Below are positions 51,115 through 60,294 of a DNA stretch of 64,000 bases, one piece after another. Source of the DNA: Micromonospora trifolii. Its GTDB lineage: Bacteria; Actinomycetota; Actinomycetes; Mycobacteriales; Micromonosporaceae. The stretch lies in the NCBI RefSeq assembly GCF_022229005.1, contig NZ_JAKKFD010000053.1:1-64000 (forward strand), given 5' to 3'. How positions within the stretch are numbered: the stretch's first letter is position 1; each line of letters starts with the position of its first letter. A program made the translations under genes and the position numbers. The notes beneath the pieces were generated by a model. The model searched no databases. It was given only the letters and a program-made list of their open reading frames with translations, and had not been told where the DNA came from.

Positions 51115-52313
51115 CAGGCGATCGCCTCTCTGGTTGGGTGCCCGGCCTCGGCGGGCGATGTGCGGAGGGACCGGGCCGGGGACCGCAGTCCGCGCCAGGT
51201 CGTGCAGAGGGTCTCGGCGATCCGGTCCCAGCCGAACTCGGCGCCGGCGCGGGCCAACCCACGGTTGGCCAACTGCCCGGCGAGCGCCGGGTCGTCGCGC
51301 AGCCGCGCGAGGCGGGCCGCGAGGGCGGAGACGTCGCCGGCCGGAAAGACCAGACCGGCGTCGCCCACCACGTAGGGGATCTCGCCGACGTCGCTGCCCA
51401 CGACGGGTACGCCACACGCCATCGCCTCGACCAGCACCCGGCCGAACTGCTCGCGTAGCGGAATGCCGATCCACGGCAGGGTGTTGCGCTGCACCACCTC
51501 GACCGACGGCATCGCCAACACGTCCATGTCGTTCAGCAGCGTGGGCAGCTCGGCGTGCCCGGCCCAGCCGTGCCGGTGCACCCGGCCCGGTCGGCGCGCG
51601 GCGGCCCGCGCGATGTCGTCGCCGAGGCTGCCGTCCCCGACCAGCGACACGTCGCAGTCGATCAGCTCGGCGGCGCGCAGCAGGTCGACCACCCCCTTGT
51701 GCGGCTCGAACCGCCCGACGAACCCGACAGTGAACGGGCGGGCGGCCGGATCGGTGGGCAGTGGCCGGAACATCCGGGTGTCCACGCCCAGCGGCACGAT
51801 CGTGGCCGGGCCCCGGTAGCCCTTGATCCGCAGCACGTTCAGCGCCGCGGGCGTGATCGGGAATGCGTGGTCCACGGACAGGTAGGACTGTCGCTCGATC
51901 CGGGGGAACGGCACCGGAAACCGGGTGACCACGTTCTGCGCGGCGTACAACGTGGTGGGCACCCCGGCCCAGCAGCGTTGACGCAGGCGCAGAGCCTGCC
52001 AGGTGGTGAGGTACGCGGCCTCGCCGATGACGTGCAGGATGTCCGGGCGGGCGGTGGTCACGTCGTGCTGGCCGGGCAGCCGGAACAGCACCGAGGCCAT
52101 GTGCCCGGTCAACGACTCACCGAGCAGGTGCGGAACGACGTAGTACCGCAGCCGGTGGTGTCGGCGGGCCAGCCGGGCCAGTTCGCGTCGGGTCGCCGGG
52201 GACACGTCCGCGGCGAGCACGGTCAGGGTGACGTCAGGCTGCTCGCACAGCACGTCGAACAGGTCCGTCCAGTGTTCGGTGCGCTTGCCAACGACAGTTG
52301 TCAGGACGTGCAT
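51114..52313 (-). CDS. Family 4 glycosyltransferase
   Basis: 399 aa with the GT-B fold. The C-terminal half shows FTVGFVGRFEPHKGVVDLLRA without the last residues, CDVSLVGDGSLGDDI and the EX7E motif region REQFGRVLVEAMACGVPVVG. It should add a sugar from an NDP donor with retention on a lipid-linked intermediate. ATG at 52313 shares a base with the preceding gene's TGA (TGATG); a GTG 3 bp earlier is possible. The N-terminus (MHVLTTVVGKRTEHWTDLFD) has no signal peptide. Confidence 0.88.
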   Translation of the reverse strand: MHVLTTVVGKRTEHWTDLFDVLCEQPDVTLTVLAADVSPATRRELARLARRHHRLRYYVVPHLLGESLTGHMASVLFRLPGQHDVTTARPDILHVIGEAAYLTTWQALRLRQRCWAGVPTTLYAAQNVVTRFPVPFPRIERQSYLSVDHAFPITPAALNVLRIKGYRGPATIVPLGVDTRMFRPLPTDPAARPFTVGFVGRFEPHKGVVDLLRAAELIDCDVSLVGDGSLGDDIARAAARRPGRVHRHGWAGHAELPTLLNDMDVLAMPSVEVVQRNTLPWIGIPLREQFGRVLVEAMACGVPVVGSDVGEIPYVVGDAGLVFPAGDVSALAARLARLRDDPALAGQLANRGLARAGAEFGWDRIAETLCTTWRGLRSPARSLRTSPAEAGHPTREAIA

Positions 52314-53260
52314 CACGCTCCTCCTCTCGTCTCAGGTCGGGTGACAGCGATTCGGCCGACGCGGGTCCAGGCCCGTAGCCGGGCCGTCCCGGCTCGGGGT
52401 TGCAGTGGCATCCGCGCCCCGGCCAGTCCGATACCGATCAGTGCGCGCAGCAGCACCACGCCGCGTACCGCGCGCAGGGTGCCGGCGCGGTGGCGGGCGA
52501 AGAACCGCAGCATGCTGCGGTACAGGTGGGGCCAGATCCAGGCCGGGTCGGAGCTGCTCGCCCCGCCGGTGTGCACGGCGGTCACCGAGGGCACGTACAG
52601 CACCTCGGCGCCGTGCCGGGCCGCCTGGAGGCACAGCTCCTCGTCCTCGTAGTACAGGAAGTAGCCCTCGTCGAGGCCGCCGATCGCCACGAACAGCTCG
52701 CGGCGCACCGCCAGGCAGGCGCCGGAGAGCCAGTCCACCGCCACCGGCTGCGCCCCGCGCACACAGGCGTCGTACGCGGCCCGGCGCTGCCGGCCGCTGA
52801 GCAGCCGCCGTAGCGAGACCGGCACCAGCGACCCTCCGAACCGGCTGGCCAGCACCGTGGCGAGGGATTCGAAACGGTGGGCGCTGATCGCGACCCGGCC
52901 GTGCGCGTCGGTGAGCCGTGGCCCCGCGATGCCCACCGACGGTCGGTCGCGCAGCACCCGGACCAGTTCCGTCACAGTGCCGGGGGTGACCACGCAGTCC
53001 GGGTTGACCAGGAGCACGACGTCGGTGTCGACCCCGGCTGCGGCACGGTTCACGGCGGTGGCGAATCCGGTGTTGGTGGCGCTGGCGAGGACCGTCACCT
53101 CAGGGAAGCGGCGTCGGACGAGGTCGACGGTGCCGTCGGTGGAGGCGTTGTCCACCAATCGCACCGGCACCTGCGCCTGCCGCAGCGCGGTCAGGGCGGC
53201 GACGATCTGTCCCGCCGAGTTGTGGGTGACCACCACGGCGGTGGCGTCGGCCGCGCTCAT
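52313..53260 (-). CDS. Family 2 glycosyltransferase (rhamnosyltransferase-like)
   Basis: 315 aa. GT-A fold with VVVTHNSAGQIVAALTAL at the start, LVDNASTDGTVDLV, the metal-binding LLVNPDCVVTPG and GLDEGYFLYYEDEELCLQA, which is characteristic of WbbL-like rhamnosyltransferases. ATG at 53260 overlaps the polymerase stop by 4 bp (ATGA). Rhamnosyl transfer is a family expectation, not proof. Confidence 0.87.
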   Translation of the reverse strand: MSAADATAVVVTHNSAGQIVAALTALRQAQVPVRLVDNASTDGTVDLVRRRFPEVTVLASATNTGFATAVNRAAAGVDTDVVLLVNPDCVVTPGTVTELVRVLRDRPSVGIAGPRLTDAHGRVAISAHRFESLATVLASRFGGSLVPVSLRRLLSGRQRRAAYDACVRGAQPVAVDWLSGACLAVRRELFVAIGGLDEGYFLYYEDEELCLQAARHGAEVLYVPSVTAVHTGGASSSDPAWIWPHLYRSMLRFFARHRAGTLRAVRGVVLLRALIGIGLAGARMPLQPRAGTARLRAWTRVGRIAVTRPETRGGA

Positions 53261-54573
53261 GCCGCCACACCCGTTCGGGTCAGGGCACCGCGCAGCAGTG
53301 AAGGCCGGGCGGGTCGCCGCAGTCGCGCCCCCTCGTGGTGTGCCGTGAGGAGGGTCAACGCCGGCAGCAGGCCCAGCTCCCAGTGCCCGTCGGTCGGCGC
53401 CGCGAAGAGGGCCGCGGCCAGGAAACCGCAGGACAGCGCCGCGAACGGCAGCGCGATCCCGTCCCGACTGCCCAGGCCGACGCGGATGCTGCGCACGATC
53501 GGCCAGAGGACCAGCAGGAGCCCGACCAGCCCGAGGTTGGCAAGCACTGTGACGTAGAAGGCGTGGTAGACCGGCCCGACGTCGGTGAAGGTGAAGCCGG
53601 ACAGGTAGATGTCCGGCGTGGTCTGTCCGAGGCCGGCCCCGACCAGCGGCTGGTCGGCGAAGACGCCCAGGCCCACCTCGGACTCCACCCCCCGGTAACC
53701 GGCGGACTGCCCGAAACCCTTGGTGATCTCCGTGGCCCGCTCCCGTACCCCTGGTTGCAGGGCGAGGATCGCGGCCACCGCGACCGCCGCCGCGGCGGTC
53801 GCGGCCAGGCCGGTCCGGACCGTTCGCCCGCCGCGAACCAGCATGATCAGCCCGGTCAGCGCCGCGGCGAGCCAGATCCCCCGGTACGACGCGAGGAGCA
53901 CGTCGACGGCGAAGAACCCACCGAGCAGGAGGGCACCGGCCCGACGCCAACCCCGCACCCGGCCGGCGATCCAGATCAGCGCCGGGATGGCCATGAGGGT
54001 GATGAGCCCGCCGTGCCGCCCCGGTGCCGACACCGAGATGGCGGTGAAGACCCCCGCCAGCACCACGTAGAGGACGCCGGCGGCCAGGATCCGACGGGGC
54101 GTGGTGAGGGTGTGGGTGGCGACGAAGAAGTACACCGGGATCGTGGCCACCTGGTACGCGGCGACCAGCACCTCCGCCGGGAGGTTGCCGACGGCCAGAC
54201 CGTAGGTGGCCGCCACGACTGTCAAGCCGACCAGGACCAGCATCCCCATGTCGGCGGCGGTGCGTCGGGTGCCGCGCTCCGCTCCGAGCCAGTGGCGGGC
54301 GGCCAGCGCGGCGCCGCCGGCGGCCAGCAGCAGGACCTTCACCGCGATGTAGCCGCGCACGTCGCCGCCGCTGAGCAGTGCGCCGACCACGGCGCCGCCG
54401 ATGATGCCGACCGGCAGCACGGCCCAGGGCCAGAGCAGGAACGCGCCGAAACACAGCACGCCGATGGCCGCGGCCAGGCCGACCGGCCCGGGCAGCAGGG
54501 TGACCACTGTCACCACTCCGCCCAGCGCGGCGCCGGCGAGCACCACACTGGGCGCGACGATCGGCACTCTCAT
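53257..54573 (-). CDS. Wzy/O-antigen-ligase-type polymerase
   Basis: 438 aa, highly hydrophobic with about 11-12 membrane helices. A Wzy_C-like periplasmic loop is visible around residues 300-350 (VFADQPLVGAGLGQTTPDIY, then VYHAFYVTVLANLGLVG). Such proteins polymerise lipid-linked repeat units or ligate them. ATG at 54573 overlaps the GT4 stop by 4 bp. As it is the only polymerase-like gene in the operon, it is the likely Wzy. Confidence 0.85.
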   Translation of the reverse strand: MRVPIVAPSVVLAGAALGGVVTVVTLLPGPVGLAAAIGVLCFGAFLLWPWAVLPVGIIGGAVVGALLSGGDVRGYIAVKVLLLAAGGAALAARHWLGAERGTRRTAADMGMLVLVGLTVVAATYGLAVGNLPAEVLVAAYQVATIPVYFFVATHTLTTPRRILAAGVLYVVLAGVFTAISVSAPGRHGGLITLMAIPALIWIAGRVRGWRRAGALLLGGFFAVDVLLASYRGIWLAAALTGLIMLVRGGRTVRTGLAATAAAAVAVAAILALQPGVRERATEITKGFGQSAGYRGVESEVGLGVFADQPLVGAGLGQTTPDIYLSGFTFTDVGPVYHAFYVTVLANLGLVGLLLVLWPIVRSIRVGLGSRDGIALPFAALSCGFLAAALFAAPTDGHWELGLLPALTLLTAHHEGARLRRPARPSLLRGALTRTGVAA

Positions 54574-55733
54574 CGCGGCAACCCCGCCAACAGGGAACGC
54601 AACTGGACGCCCCGTGCCGACCAGCTGTTGCGGGTGGCGACCTCCCGGCGTCGGGCGGCGTCGTCGGGCGCGCCGGCGCGGTCCAGCGCGTCGGCCAGGG
54701 CCGAGGCGAAGCTCGGCGGGTCGGCGGCGAGGGCGATGGTGTCGCCCAGTGCCCGCAGCGCCGGCAGCGGCGTCGCGACGACGGGCTTGCCCAGCGCCAG
54801 GTACTCGTAGCACTTCTTCGGGTGCACGTAGTCGATCAGCCCGCCGACCCGGTAGGGAATGATGGTGACGTCGCAGGCCCGCAGGATGCCCGGGACGTCC
54901 GCGAAGCCGACGGCGTCGACCAGCACCACGTTGGACAGCCCGGCGAGCGGGGCACGACCGGCCCGGGTGGACGGGCCGATCAGCACGAACGTCCACTCCG
55001 GGTGGGCGCGCGCCACCGCGGCGACCAGGTCCGCGTCGAAGGCCCGTGTGTCGACCGCCCCGCTGTAGCCGATCAGTGGCCGGCGCAGGCTGAGCAGCCA
55101 GGGCGCGACCGGGCCGTCCGGCGAGAAGCGGTCCGGGTCGCATCCGTTGGCCAGCACCACAGGTGCCGGGTCGGAGGCGGGCATCCGGTCGGGTAGCGCG
55201 GTGGAGGAGGCGAGGACGAGGTCGGCGGCGCCGACGGCACTGCGCAGCGCGCGGCGCAGGTGCGGACGGTTCCAGGGGCGGGTGAACGTCCAGTCCAGGT
55301 CGGTGGCGTCGTAGACGACGGCGGACGCGCCCAGCCGGGCGGCGACCGGCGCTGCCAGGTCCTCGTCCAGCCAGAGCAGTCGTACGGATGCCTCCCGCCG
55401 CCGGAACCAGCGGCGCAGCACGCGCGCGGCGAGCCAGCGGTTGACCCGGTTGACCGGGGGCAGGTGCCGGCCGAACGGCAGCAGCGCCGGCGCGGCGCAC
55501 TGCCACAGGCCGTCGGTCACCTGCCGGACCTGCACCCGCCAGCGCGGGAGGTGCCCGGCCGGGTCGACGAAGAGCACCGCGTGATCGACGGTCAGCTCGC
55601 GGGCCAGCGCGTGCTGCCGGTGGGCGCCGTTCGCCCACGGCGTGCCGCTGAAGATGACCACCCAGTCGCGGTCGTCGGCGGGCGGCACGACCGCTGCGGC
55701 CACCGGCTGCCCGGTGGTGGTGTGCTCAGCCAC
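54570..55733 (-). CDS. Family 4 glycosyltransferase
   Basis: 387 aa, GT-B fold. N-terminal domain: DRDWVVIFSGTPWANGAHR, VLFVDPAGHLPRWRVQVRQ, VVYDATDLDWTF. C-terminal donor domain: PVVLANGCDPDRFSPDG, PLIGYSGAVDTRAFDADLV, and VHPKKCYEYLALGKPVVAT. GTG at 55733 lies 8 bp inside the end of the preceding gene. Its N-terminal 110 residues are clearly related to the C-terminal extension of the protein encoded by that preceding gene (55726-57033). Confidence 0.85.
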   Translation of the reverse strand: MAEHTTTGQPVAAAVVPPADDRDWVVIFSGTPWANGAHRQHALARELTVDHAVLFVDPAGHLPRWRVQVRQVTDGLWQCAAPALLPFGRHLPPVNRVNRWLAARVLRRWFRRREASVRLLWLDEDLAAPVAARLGASAVVYDATDLDWTFTRPWNRPHLRRALRSAVGAADLVLASSTALPDRMPASDPAPVVLANGCDPDRFSPDGPVAPWLLSLRRPLIGYSGAVDTRAFDADLVAAVARAHPEWTFVLIGPSTRAGRAPLAGLSNVVLVDAVGFADVPGILRACDVTIIPYRVGGLIDYVHPKKCYEYLALGKPVVATPLPALRALGDTIALAADPPSFASALADALDRAGAPDDAARRREVATRNSWSARGVQLRSLLAGLPR

Positions 55734-57033
55734 GGCCCGACCGCTCCATCGGCCGTGGCGCTGCGGCGGGCAGCAACTCGTCCTCGCCGAGGCGGCCGAG
55801 CACCGGGCGGGCGCGCTCGTCGTCGAGTCGCAGCAGGCGGGCACCGGCGTGCCGGTCCAGCCAGCCACGCAGCGCGCCGGCCGCGATCCGCCGGTTGATC
55901 CAGTTGACCAGCGGCACCGAGTCACCCAGCGGCAGCGCTGTCGGTGCGACGGCGTGCCAGGCCGCCGAACCGATCGGGGTCACCTCGCACCGCCAGCGCG
56001 GCCGTCGTCCCGGCGGGTCGACGAAGAGCAACCGTTGCCCGGGCGCCAACTGCCCCAGCACCGTCGAATGCCCGTCGACGGACCATCGGGTCCGGCTGAA
56101 CACCACCACCCAGTCGCGGGTGTCACCGTCGGGCAGCGGGCCGACGTCGCCGCGCAGCGCGGCGAGCAGGTCGCCCAGGCCCAGCTGTACGGATCGACCG
56201 AAGAGCCGCTTGACCAGGTGGTCGGCGAGCAGCGCGGCCCGGAACACCGGCAACCGGTGCCGGGGCTGGGTCAGCCGCAGATATCCGACCAGGCTGCCCA
56301 GCAGGTGTCGGAAGCGGATGGTCGGCCCGAGCAGGCGGCAGGACGCGCCCCGGCTGTGCGTCACCACGGCGTCCGGGAGCATCCACAACTGGTGTCCGGC
56401 CTGGTCGAGTTGCCGGGCGAGAACCGCGTCGTTCCAGTAGACGGGGAACGTCTCGTCGAAGATGGTCTGCTGTCCGAGCACCGCGCGGCGCAGCAGCATG
56501 CAACTGCCCGAGGCGAGTTGCCGGGGACGGCTGAAGTCCTCGCCGCGCATCTGGAACCGGTGCAGCGCCTGGCGGAACCCGGGCAGTCGGCGCAGCGCGG
56601 TCACCAGCGCGATGGTGGCGGTGAAGCTGGGCTGTTGGACGTAGTGCTGCTGGAAGGTGCCGTCCGGGTTGAGGTACAGCGGGCTGACCCCGGCCACGTC
56701 CGGCCGCTCCCGCAGGTGGTCGACCATTCGCGACAGCGCGCCCGGGTGGAACCTGATGTCGCTGTTGAGCAGCAGGATCAGCTGCCCGTTGGCCCGGCGG
56801 TACGCCTGGTTCACGGCGGCGGCGAACCCGGTGTTGTGGTTGTTGCGGATCAGCCGGACCCGGGGTTGGTCGGCGAGCAGGTCGGCCGAGCCGTCGGACG
56901 AGCCGTTGTCGACGGCCACCACCTCGTAGTCCAGGTCGGGGTCGGCGGTCGACGCCAGCGACTCCAGGCACTGCCGGGTCTGCTCGCGGGTGTTCCAGCT
57001 GACCAGCAGCACCGACAGCAGCGGGGCGCCCAT
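55726..57033 (-). CDS. Family 2 glycosyltransferase fused to a truncated GT4 N-terminal domain
   Basis: 435 aa. Residues 1-300 are a complete GT2: LLSVLLVSWNTREQTRQCL, VVAVDNGSSDGSADLLA, LLLNSDIRFHPGALSRM and an ASGSCMLLRR segment. Residues about 315-435 have no GT2 counterpart but align with the first third of the next protein: DWVVVFSRTRWSVDGHS, LLFVDPPGRRPRWRCEV, LVNWINRRIAAGALRGWL. The donor-binding half of that GT4 is missing. ATG at 57033 shares a base with the preceding stop (TGATG). The extension could help the two transferases associate or simply be a recombination scar. Confidence 0.85.
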   Translation of the reverse strand: MGAPLLSVLLVSWNTREQTRQCLESLASTADPDLDYEVVAVDNGSSDGSADLLADQPRVRLIRNNHNTGFAAAVNQAYRRANGQLILLLNSDIRFHPGALSRMVDHLRERPDVAGVSPLYLNPDGTFQQHYVQQPSFTATIALVTALRRLPGFRQALHRFQMRGEDFSRPRQLASGSCMLLRRAVLGQQTIFDETFPVYWNDAVLARQLDQAGHQLWMLPDAVVTHSRGASCRLLGPTIRFRHLLGSLVGYLRLTQPRHRLPVFRAALLADHLVKRLFGRSVQLGLGDLLAALRGDVGPLPDGDTRDWVVVFSRTRWSVDGHSTVLGQLAPGQRLLFVDPPGRRPRWRCEVTPIGSAAWHAVAPTALPLGDSVPLVNWINRRIAAGALRGWLDRHAGARLLRLDDERARPVLGRLGEDELLPAAAPRPMERSGRG

Positions 57034-57884
57034 CACGACACCGCCCGGTCGTCGCGGCGGGCGAAGATCCGCAGCAGGTCGCCGAGTTGTGGGTGCGTCA
57101 CCCGGGGCGAGCGGCTGGCGGCGACGTCGGCGACCAGCAGATCGCGGGCGTTGCGCAGCCGCGCCGCCGGTTGCCAGTAGAACCGGGAGAAGATCGTGTC
57201 GTGGGAGATCACCCGGAACCCGGACTCCACAAGCATCCGGCTCAGCGTGTCCGGGGTGAAGTGCCAGCGGTGGTACGCGGGAGCGATAGCGGGCCAGTCG
57301 GTGCCGAGTCGGTTGGCGGCGGCGGAGGCGATGTTGGGTACTTCGAGGGCGAGCCAGCCGCCGGGGGTGAGGGCGGTGTGGGCGGCGCGGAGGAAGGCGC
57401 GGGGGTCTTCGACGTGTTCGAGGACGTGGAAGGCGCAGACGACGTCGGCGGTGACTGTGGGTGCGATGGTTTCGAAGTAGCCCTGGCGTACGGGCATGTG
57501 GAGGTGGTCGCGGGCGAAGCTGGCGGCGGCGTGGCTGACCTCGATGCCGCTGGCGGTGATCCCGGCGCGGTGGGCGGCTTCGAGGAAGTAGCCCCCGGCG
57601 CAGCCGGCTTCGAGCAGGACTGTGGGGTGGACGCCGGACAGCAGCCAGCGCAGGCGTCGGCTCGCCTCGAACCGGCGCTGAGCGGCGGAGGCGAAGTAGT
57701 CCTGGTACCCGTCCGTCGTGTAGTAGGCCTCGTCGTACAGCTCCTCCGGGGCCGGGGCGCTGCCCGCGGTCCAGACGAAGCCGCAGTCCGGGCAGCTCCA
57801 CAGCAGCTCGCCGAGGGTAGGCGAGTGCCCACCGGCGCGGCCGCAGAGCTGGCAGCGGACCAGCTCGATCCCATCCAGTTTCAT
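57033..57884 (-). CDS. Class I SAM methyltransferase with N-terminal zinc ribbon (copy 1)
   Basis: 283 aa. A four-Cys putative zinc ribbon (CQLC at 11-14 and CPDC at 31-34) precedes a methyltransferase domain of the Methyltransf_23 type: LLEAGCAGGYFLEAAHRAG (SAM motif I), VVCAFHVLEHVEDPRAFL and GGWLALEVPNIAS. Similar proteins methylate NDP-sugars (C-methyltransferase-like) or glycan ends. ATG at 57884 shares a base with the stop of the paralogue upstream. Its central third is almost identical at DNA level to that paralogue (57292-57590). Confidence 0.87.
   Translation of the reverse strand: MKLDGIELVRCQLCGRAGGHSPTLGELLWSCPDCGFVWTAGSAPAPEELYDEAYYTTDGYQDYFASAAQRRFEASRRLRWLLSGVHPTVLLEAGCAGGYFLEAAHRAGITASGIEVSHAAASFARDHLHMPVRQGYFETIAPTVTADVVCAFHVLEHVEDPRAFLRAAHTALTPGGWLALEVPNIASAAANRLGTDWPAIAPAYHRWHFTPDTLSRMLVESGFRVISHDTIFSRFYWQPAARLRNARDLLVADVAASRSPRVTHPQLGDLLRIFARRDDRAVS
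57292..57590. repeat. 299-bp near-identical block, copy 1
   Basis: This block matches 58146-58444 at 297 of 299 positions (differences at 57388 and 57390), with sharp edges and divergent flanks. Both copies lie in frame at the same place in the two methyltransferase genes. Confidence 0.95.
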
Positions 57885-58732
57885 CAGGTGCTCCGTCCGG
57901 TTCGTGGCGCCCGGGCGATCACCCGGAGTAGGTCGCCGAGGCGTGGGTGGGTCAGCCGCGGTGAGCGGAGCCCGAGCACGTCGGCGGGGAGTAGATGTCG
58001 TGCGTGCCGCAGTCGGTAGGCGAGCGGCATGTAGTAGCGAAAGACAGTGGTGTCCTGCCGGATCACCTCGAAGCCGAGGTCGGTCACCAGCCGGACCAGG
58101 GTGTCGGGGGTGAAGTGCCAGCGGTGGTAGCGCGGTTGCAGGCCCGGCCAGTCGGTGCCGAGTCGGTTGGCGGCGGCGGAGGCGATGTTGGGTACTTCGA
58201 GGGCGAGCCAGCCGCCGGGGGTGAGGGCGGTGTGGGCGGCGTGCAGGAAGGCGCGGGGGTCTTCGACGTGTTCGAGGACGTGGAAGGCGCAGACGACGTC
58301 GGCGGTGACTGTGGGTGCGATGGTTTCGAAGTAGCCCTGGCGTACGGGCATGTGGAGGTGGTCGCGGGCGAAGCTGGCGGCGGCGTGGCTGACCTCGATG
58401 CCGCTGGCGGTGATCCCGGCGCGGTGGGCGGCTTCGAGGAAGTAACCGCCGGCGGGACCGGCTTCGAGCAGCACTGTGGGACGGACTGTGGAGAGCAGCC
58501 AGCGCAGGCGCCGCCGTGCCTCGAACCGGCGTGGTGCGGCCCGGAAGTAGTCGTCGTAACCACCCTCGGCGAAGTAGTCCTCGTCGTAGCGCCCGTCCTC
58601 GGTGGCCTGCTCCTGCGCGGTCCAGCTGAAGCCGCAGCCTTCGCAGCGGCGCAGCAGCCCACCGAGTCGGGGCAGGTGGGCCTGCCGTGGCCCACACAGC
58701 ACGCACCGCGCGGTGCGGTGGTCGACGCTCAT
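57884..58732 (-). CDS. Class I SAM methyltransferase with N-terminal zinc ribbon (copy 2)
   Basis: 282 aa, paralogue of the gene at 57033-57884 with the same plan: zinc ribbon (CVLC at 10-13, CEGC at 30-33), SAM motif LLEAGPAGGYFLEAAHRAG (here Pro replaces the Cys of copy 1), and the shared central block. N- and C-terminal thirds differ clearly between the copies, so they probably act on different positions. ATG at 58732 overlaps the flippase stop by 4 bp (ATGA). Confidence 0.87.
   Translation of the reverse strand: MSVDHRTARCVLCGPRQAHLPRLGGLLRRCEGCGFSWTAQEQATEDGRYDEDYFAEGGYDDYFRAAPRRFEARRRLRWLLSTVRPTVLLEAGPAGGYFLEAAHRAGITASGIEVSHAAASFARDHLHMPVRQGYFETIAPTVTADVVCAFHVLEHVEDPRAFLHAAHTALTPGGWLALEVPNIASAAANRLGTDWPGLQPRYHRWHFTPDTLVRLVTDLGFEVIRQDTTVFRYYMPLAYRLRHARHLLPADVLGLRSPRLTHPRLGDLLRVIARAPRTGRST
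58146..58444. repeat. 299-bp near-identical block, copy 2
   Basis: Partner of 57292-57590 at a constant 854-bp offset. The two mismatches change one residue (Arg in copy 1, His in copy 2). Confidence 0.95.
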
Positions 58733-60294
58733 CGCGGACCACCGGTGCTCGGCGACAGCACTGCCGTCGGCGCGCGCAGCAGCCGGTGCAGCCGCATCCG
58801 GTCGCTCGCGCCGACGTGTCCGCCGGCGATCAGCAGCGTGCCGGCGACGAGCACTGTCAGACCCGCCCGGGTGGACACCGCGAGGGCGGCGTCGAGGCGT
58901 CCCGGACCATCCGGCAGGAACTGACTGGCCGCCGCCGTGACCAACCCGGCCGCGACGGCCGCGGCGAGCGGCGGCCAGATCGCCCGCGCCAGCGGGGCCA
59001 GTGGCCGGGCCGTGGCGGTGTGGAAGTAGACCAGGAAGTACCCGGTGCTGAGCACCACCGCCAGCGCTGTCGACAGCGGTACGCCGAGCGGCCCGCACAG
59101 CAGCAGCATCGGCACGGTGAGGGCCAGGTTGAGGACGACGGAGAGCAGCACGTACCGCGTCTCCAACCCGGGCCGGCCCTCGGCGCGGGCGGCGATCGTC
59201 GCCGCCCCGGTGATCAGGTTGAGGGCGTACGCGGGCGCGAGGATCATGATGTTCGCCGCGGCCCAGGGGACCTGGTGGCCCAGCCACAGCCGGACCAGCG
59301 GATCGGCGCTGACCATCAGCGCCGCGGTGGCCGGAGCGAGGAACAGCGCGAGGTAGCGGGTAGCGGCCAGGTAGAACCGGTCCAGCCAGCCGGTGCCACG
59401 GGAGACGGTGCGGGCGACCGCCGCGGGGAACAGCACGATGAGGGCGAAGCCCGGGGGCAGGCGGAGCAGGTTGAGCAGGCGACTGCCCAGGTCGAAGCCA
59501 CCGGCAACGGCGGGGCCGAAGGCGCCACCGAGGACGAGGCGGTCGAGCTCCACATTGACCATGCCGGCGCCACTGGAGACCTGCACCCGCAGGCCGTAGC
59601 CGCCGATCCGGCGGATGTCGGCCAGGTCCGTTCGTCCCCATCGCGGGGACAGGTCCGGGCACTGGCGGTGGGTCGTCGCGGCGAGCAGGAGGGTGCGGAT
59701 CACCCCGGTGGCGGCGGCCGAGGCGGCCAACGCCACCAGGCCGCCGCCGAGGCGTACCACCAGGATGGCTAGGGCAGCCGCGAGGATGGCGGTGCCGGCG
59801 CTGATGGCGGCCAGCGACCCGTACCGTTGACCGCCTTCGAGCACGGCCCGCCACGGCAGCTCCACGGCGCCGGCCACCAGGCCGACGACCAGCCAGAGGG
59901 TGGCCTGCCACGCCTGGTCGGCCAGGTCACCGAGGCGCAGCAGCCCGACGAGCCACGGCCAGCAGGCAGCGAGCGCCCCGAGGGTGAGCACGCCCAGCAG
60001 CACGGCCCAGCCCAGCCCCAGCCCGAGCAGCCGGCGCACCAGGTCCCGGTCGGCCGCGCTCTCGGCTCGGGCGACCTCGCGGACCAGTGCGGAGCCGAGC
60101 CCGAGATCGATCAGGGCGGCCATCGCCAGCAGGCCGGCGAGCACGACCCAGATCCCGAACTCCCGTGGCCCGAGCCGCTGGTAGATGACCGGCACCGAGA
60201 CCAGCCCGGACACCGCCATGATCACCCGCGCGGCCAGCATGCTGGCCGTGTTGCGGGTGACCCGGGTTTCGACCGCGTGGGTCGCGTCAGCCAC
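58729..60294 (-). CDS. Wzx-type polysaccharide flippase (MATE/MVF superfamily)
   Basis: 521 aa with 12-14 predicted membrane helices. The N-terminal MLAARVIMAVSGLVSVPVIY and RLGPREFGIWVVLAGL are typical of polysaccharide_synt/RfbX flippases, which move lipid-linked repeat units across the membrane. GTG at 60294 overlaps the priming transferase stop by 8 bp. It is the only flippase-like gene in the operon. Confidence 0.87.
   Translation of the reverse strand: MADATHAVETRVTRNTASMLAARVIMAVSGLVSVPVIYQRLGPREFGIWVVLAGLLAMAALIDLGLGSALVREVARAESAADRDLVRRLLGLGLGWAVLLGVLTLGALAACWPWLVGLLRLGDLADQAWQATLWLVVGLVAGAVELPWRAVLEGGQRYGSLAAISAGTAILAAALAILVVRLGGGLVALAASAAATGVIRTLLLAATTHRQCPDLSPRWGRTDLADIRRIGGYGLRVQVSSGAGMVNVELDRLVLGGAFGPAVAGGFDLGSRLLNLLRLPPGFALIVLFPAAVARTVSRGTGWLDRFYLAATRYLALFLAPATAALMVSADPLVRLWLGHQVPWAAANIMILAPAYALNLITGAATIAARAEGRPGLETRYVLLSVVLNLALTVPMLLLCGPLGVPLSTALAVVLSTGYFLVYFHTATARPLAPLARAIWPPLAAAVAAGLVTAAASQFLPDGPGRLDAALAVSTRAGLTVLVAGTLLIAGGHVGASDRMRLHRLLRAPTAVLSPSTGGPR

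Noticed and set aside
57292..58444. Possible insertion sequence or transposon from the near-identical 299-bp blocks
   Set aside because: No transposase, terminal inverted repeats or target duplications; the blocks are in frame inside two homologous genes, so gene conversion is simpler.
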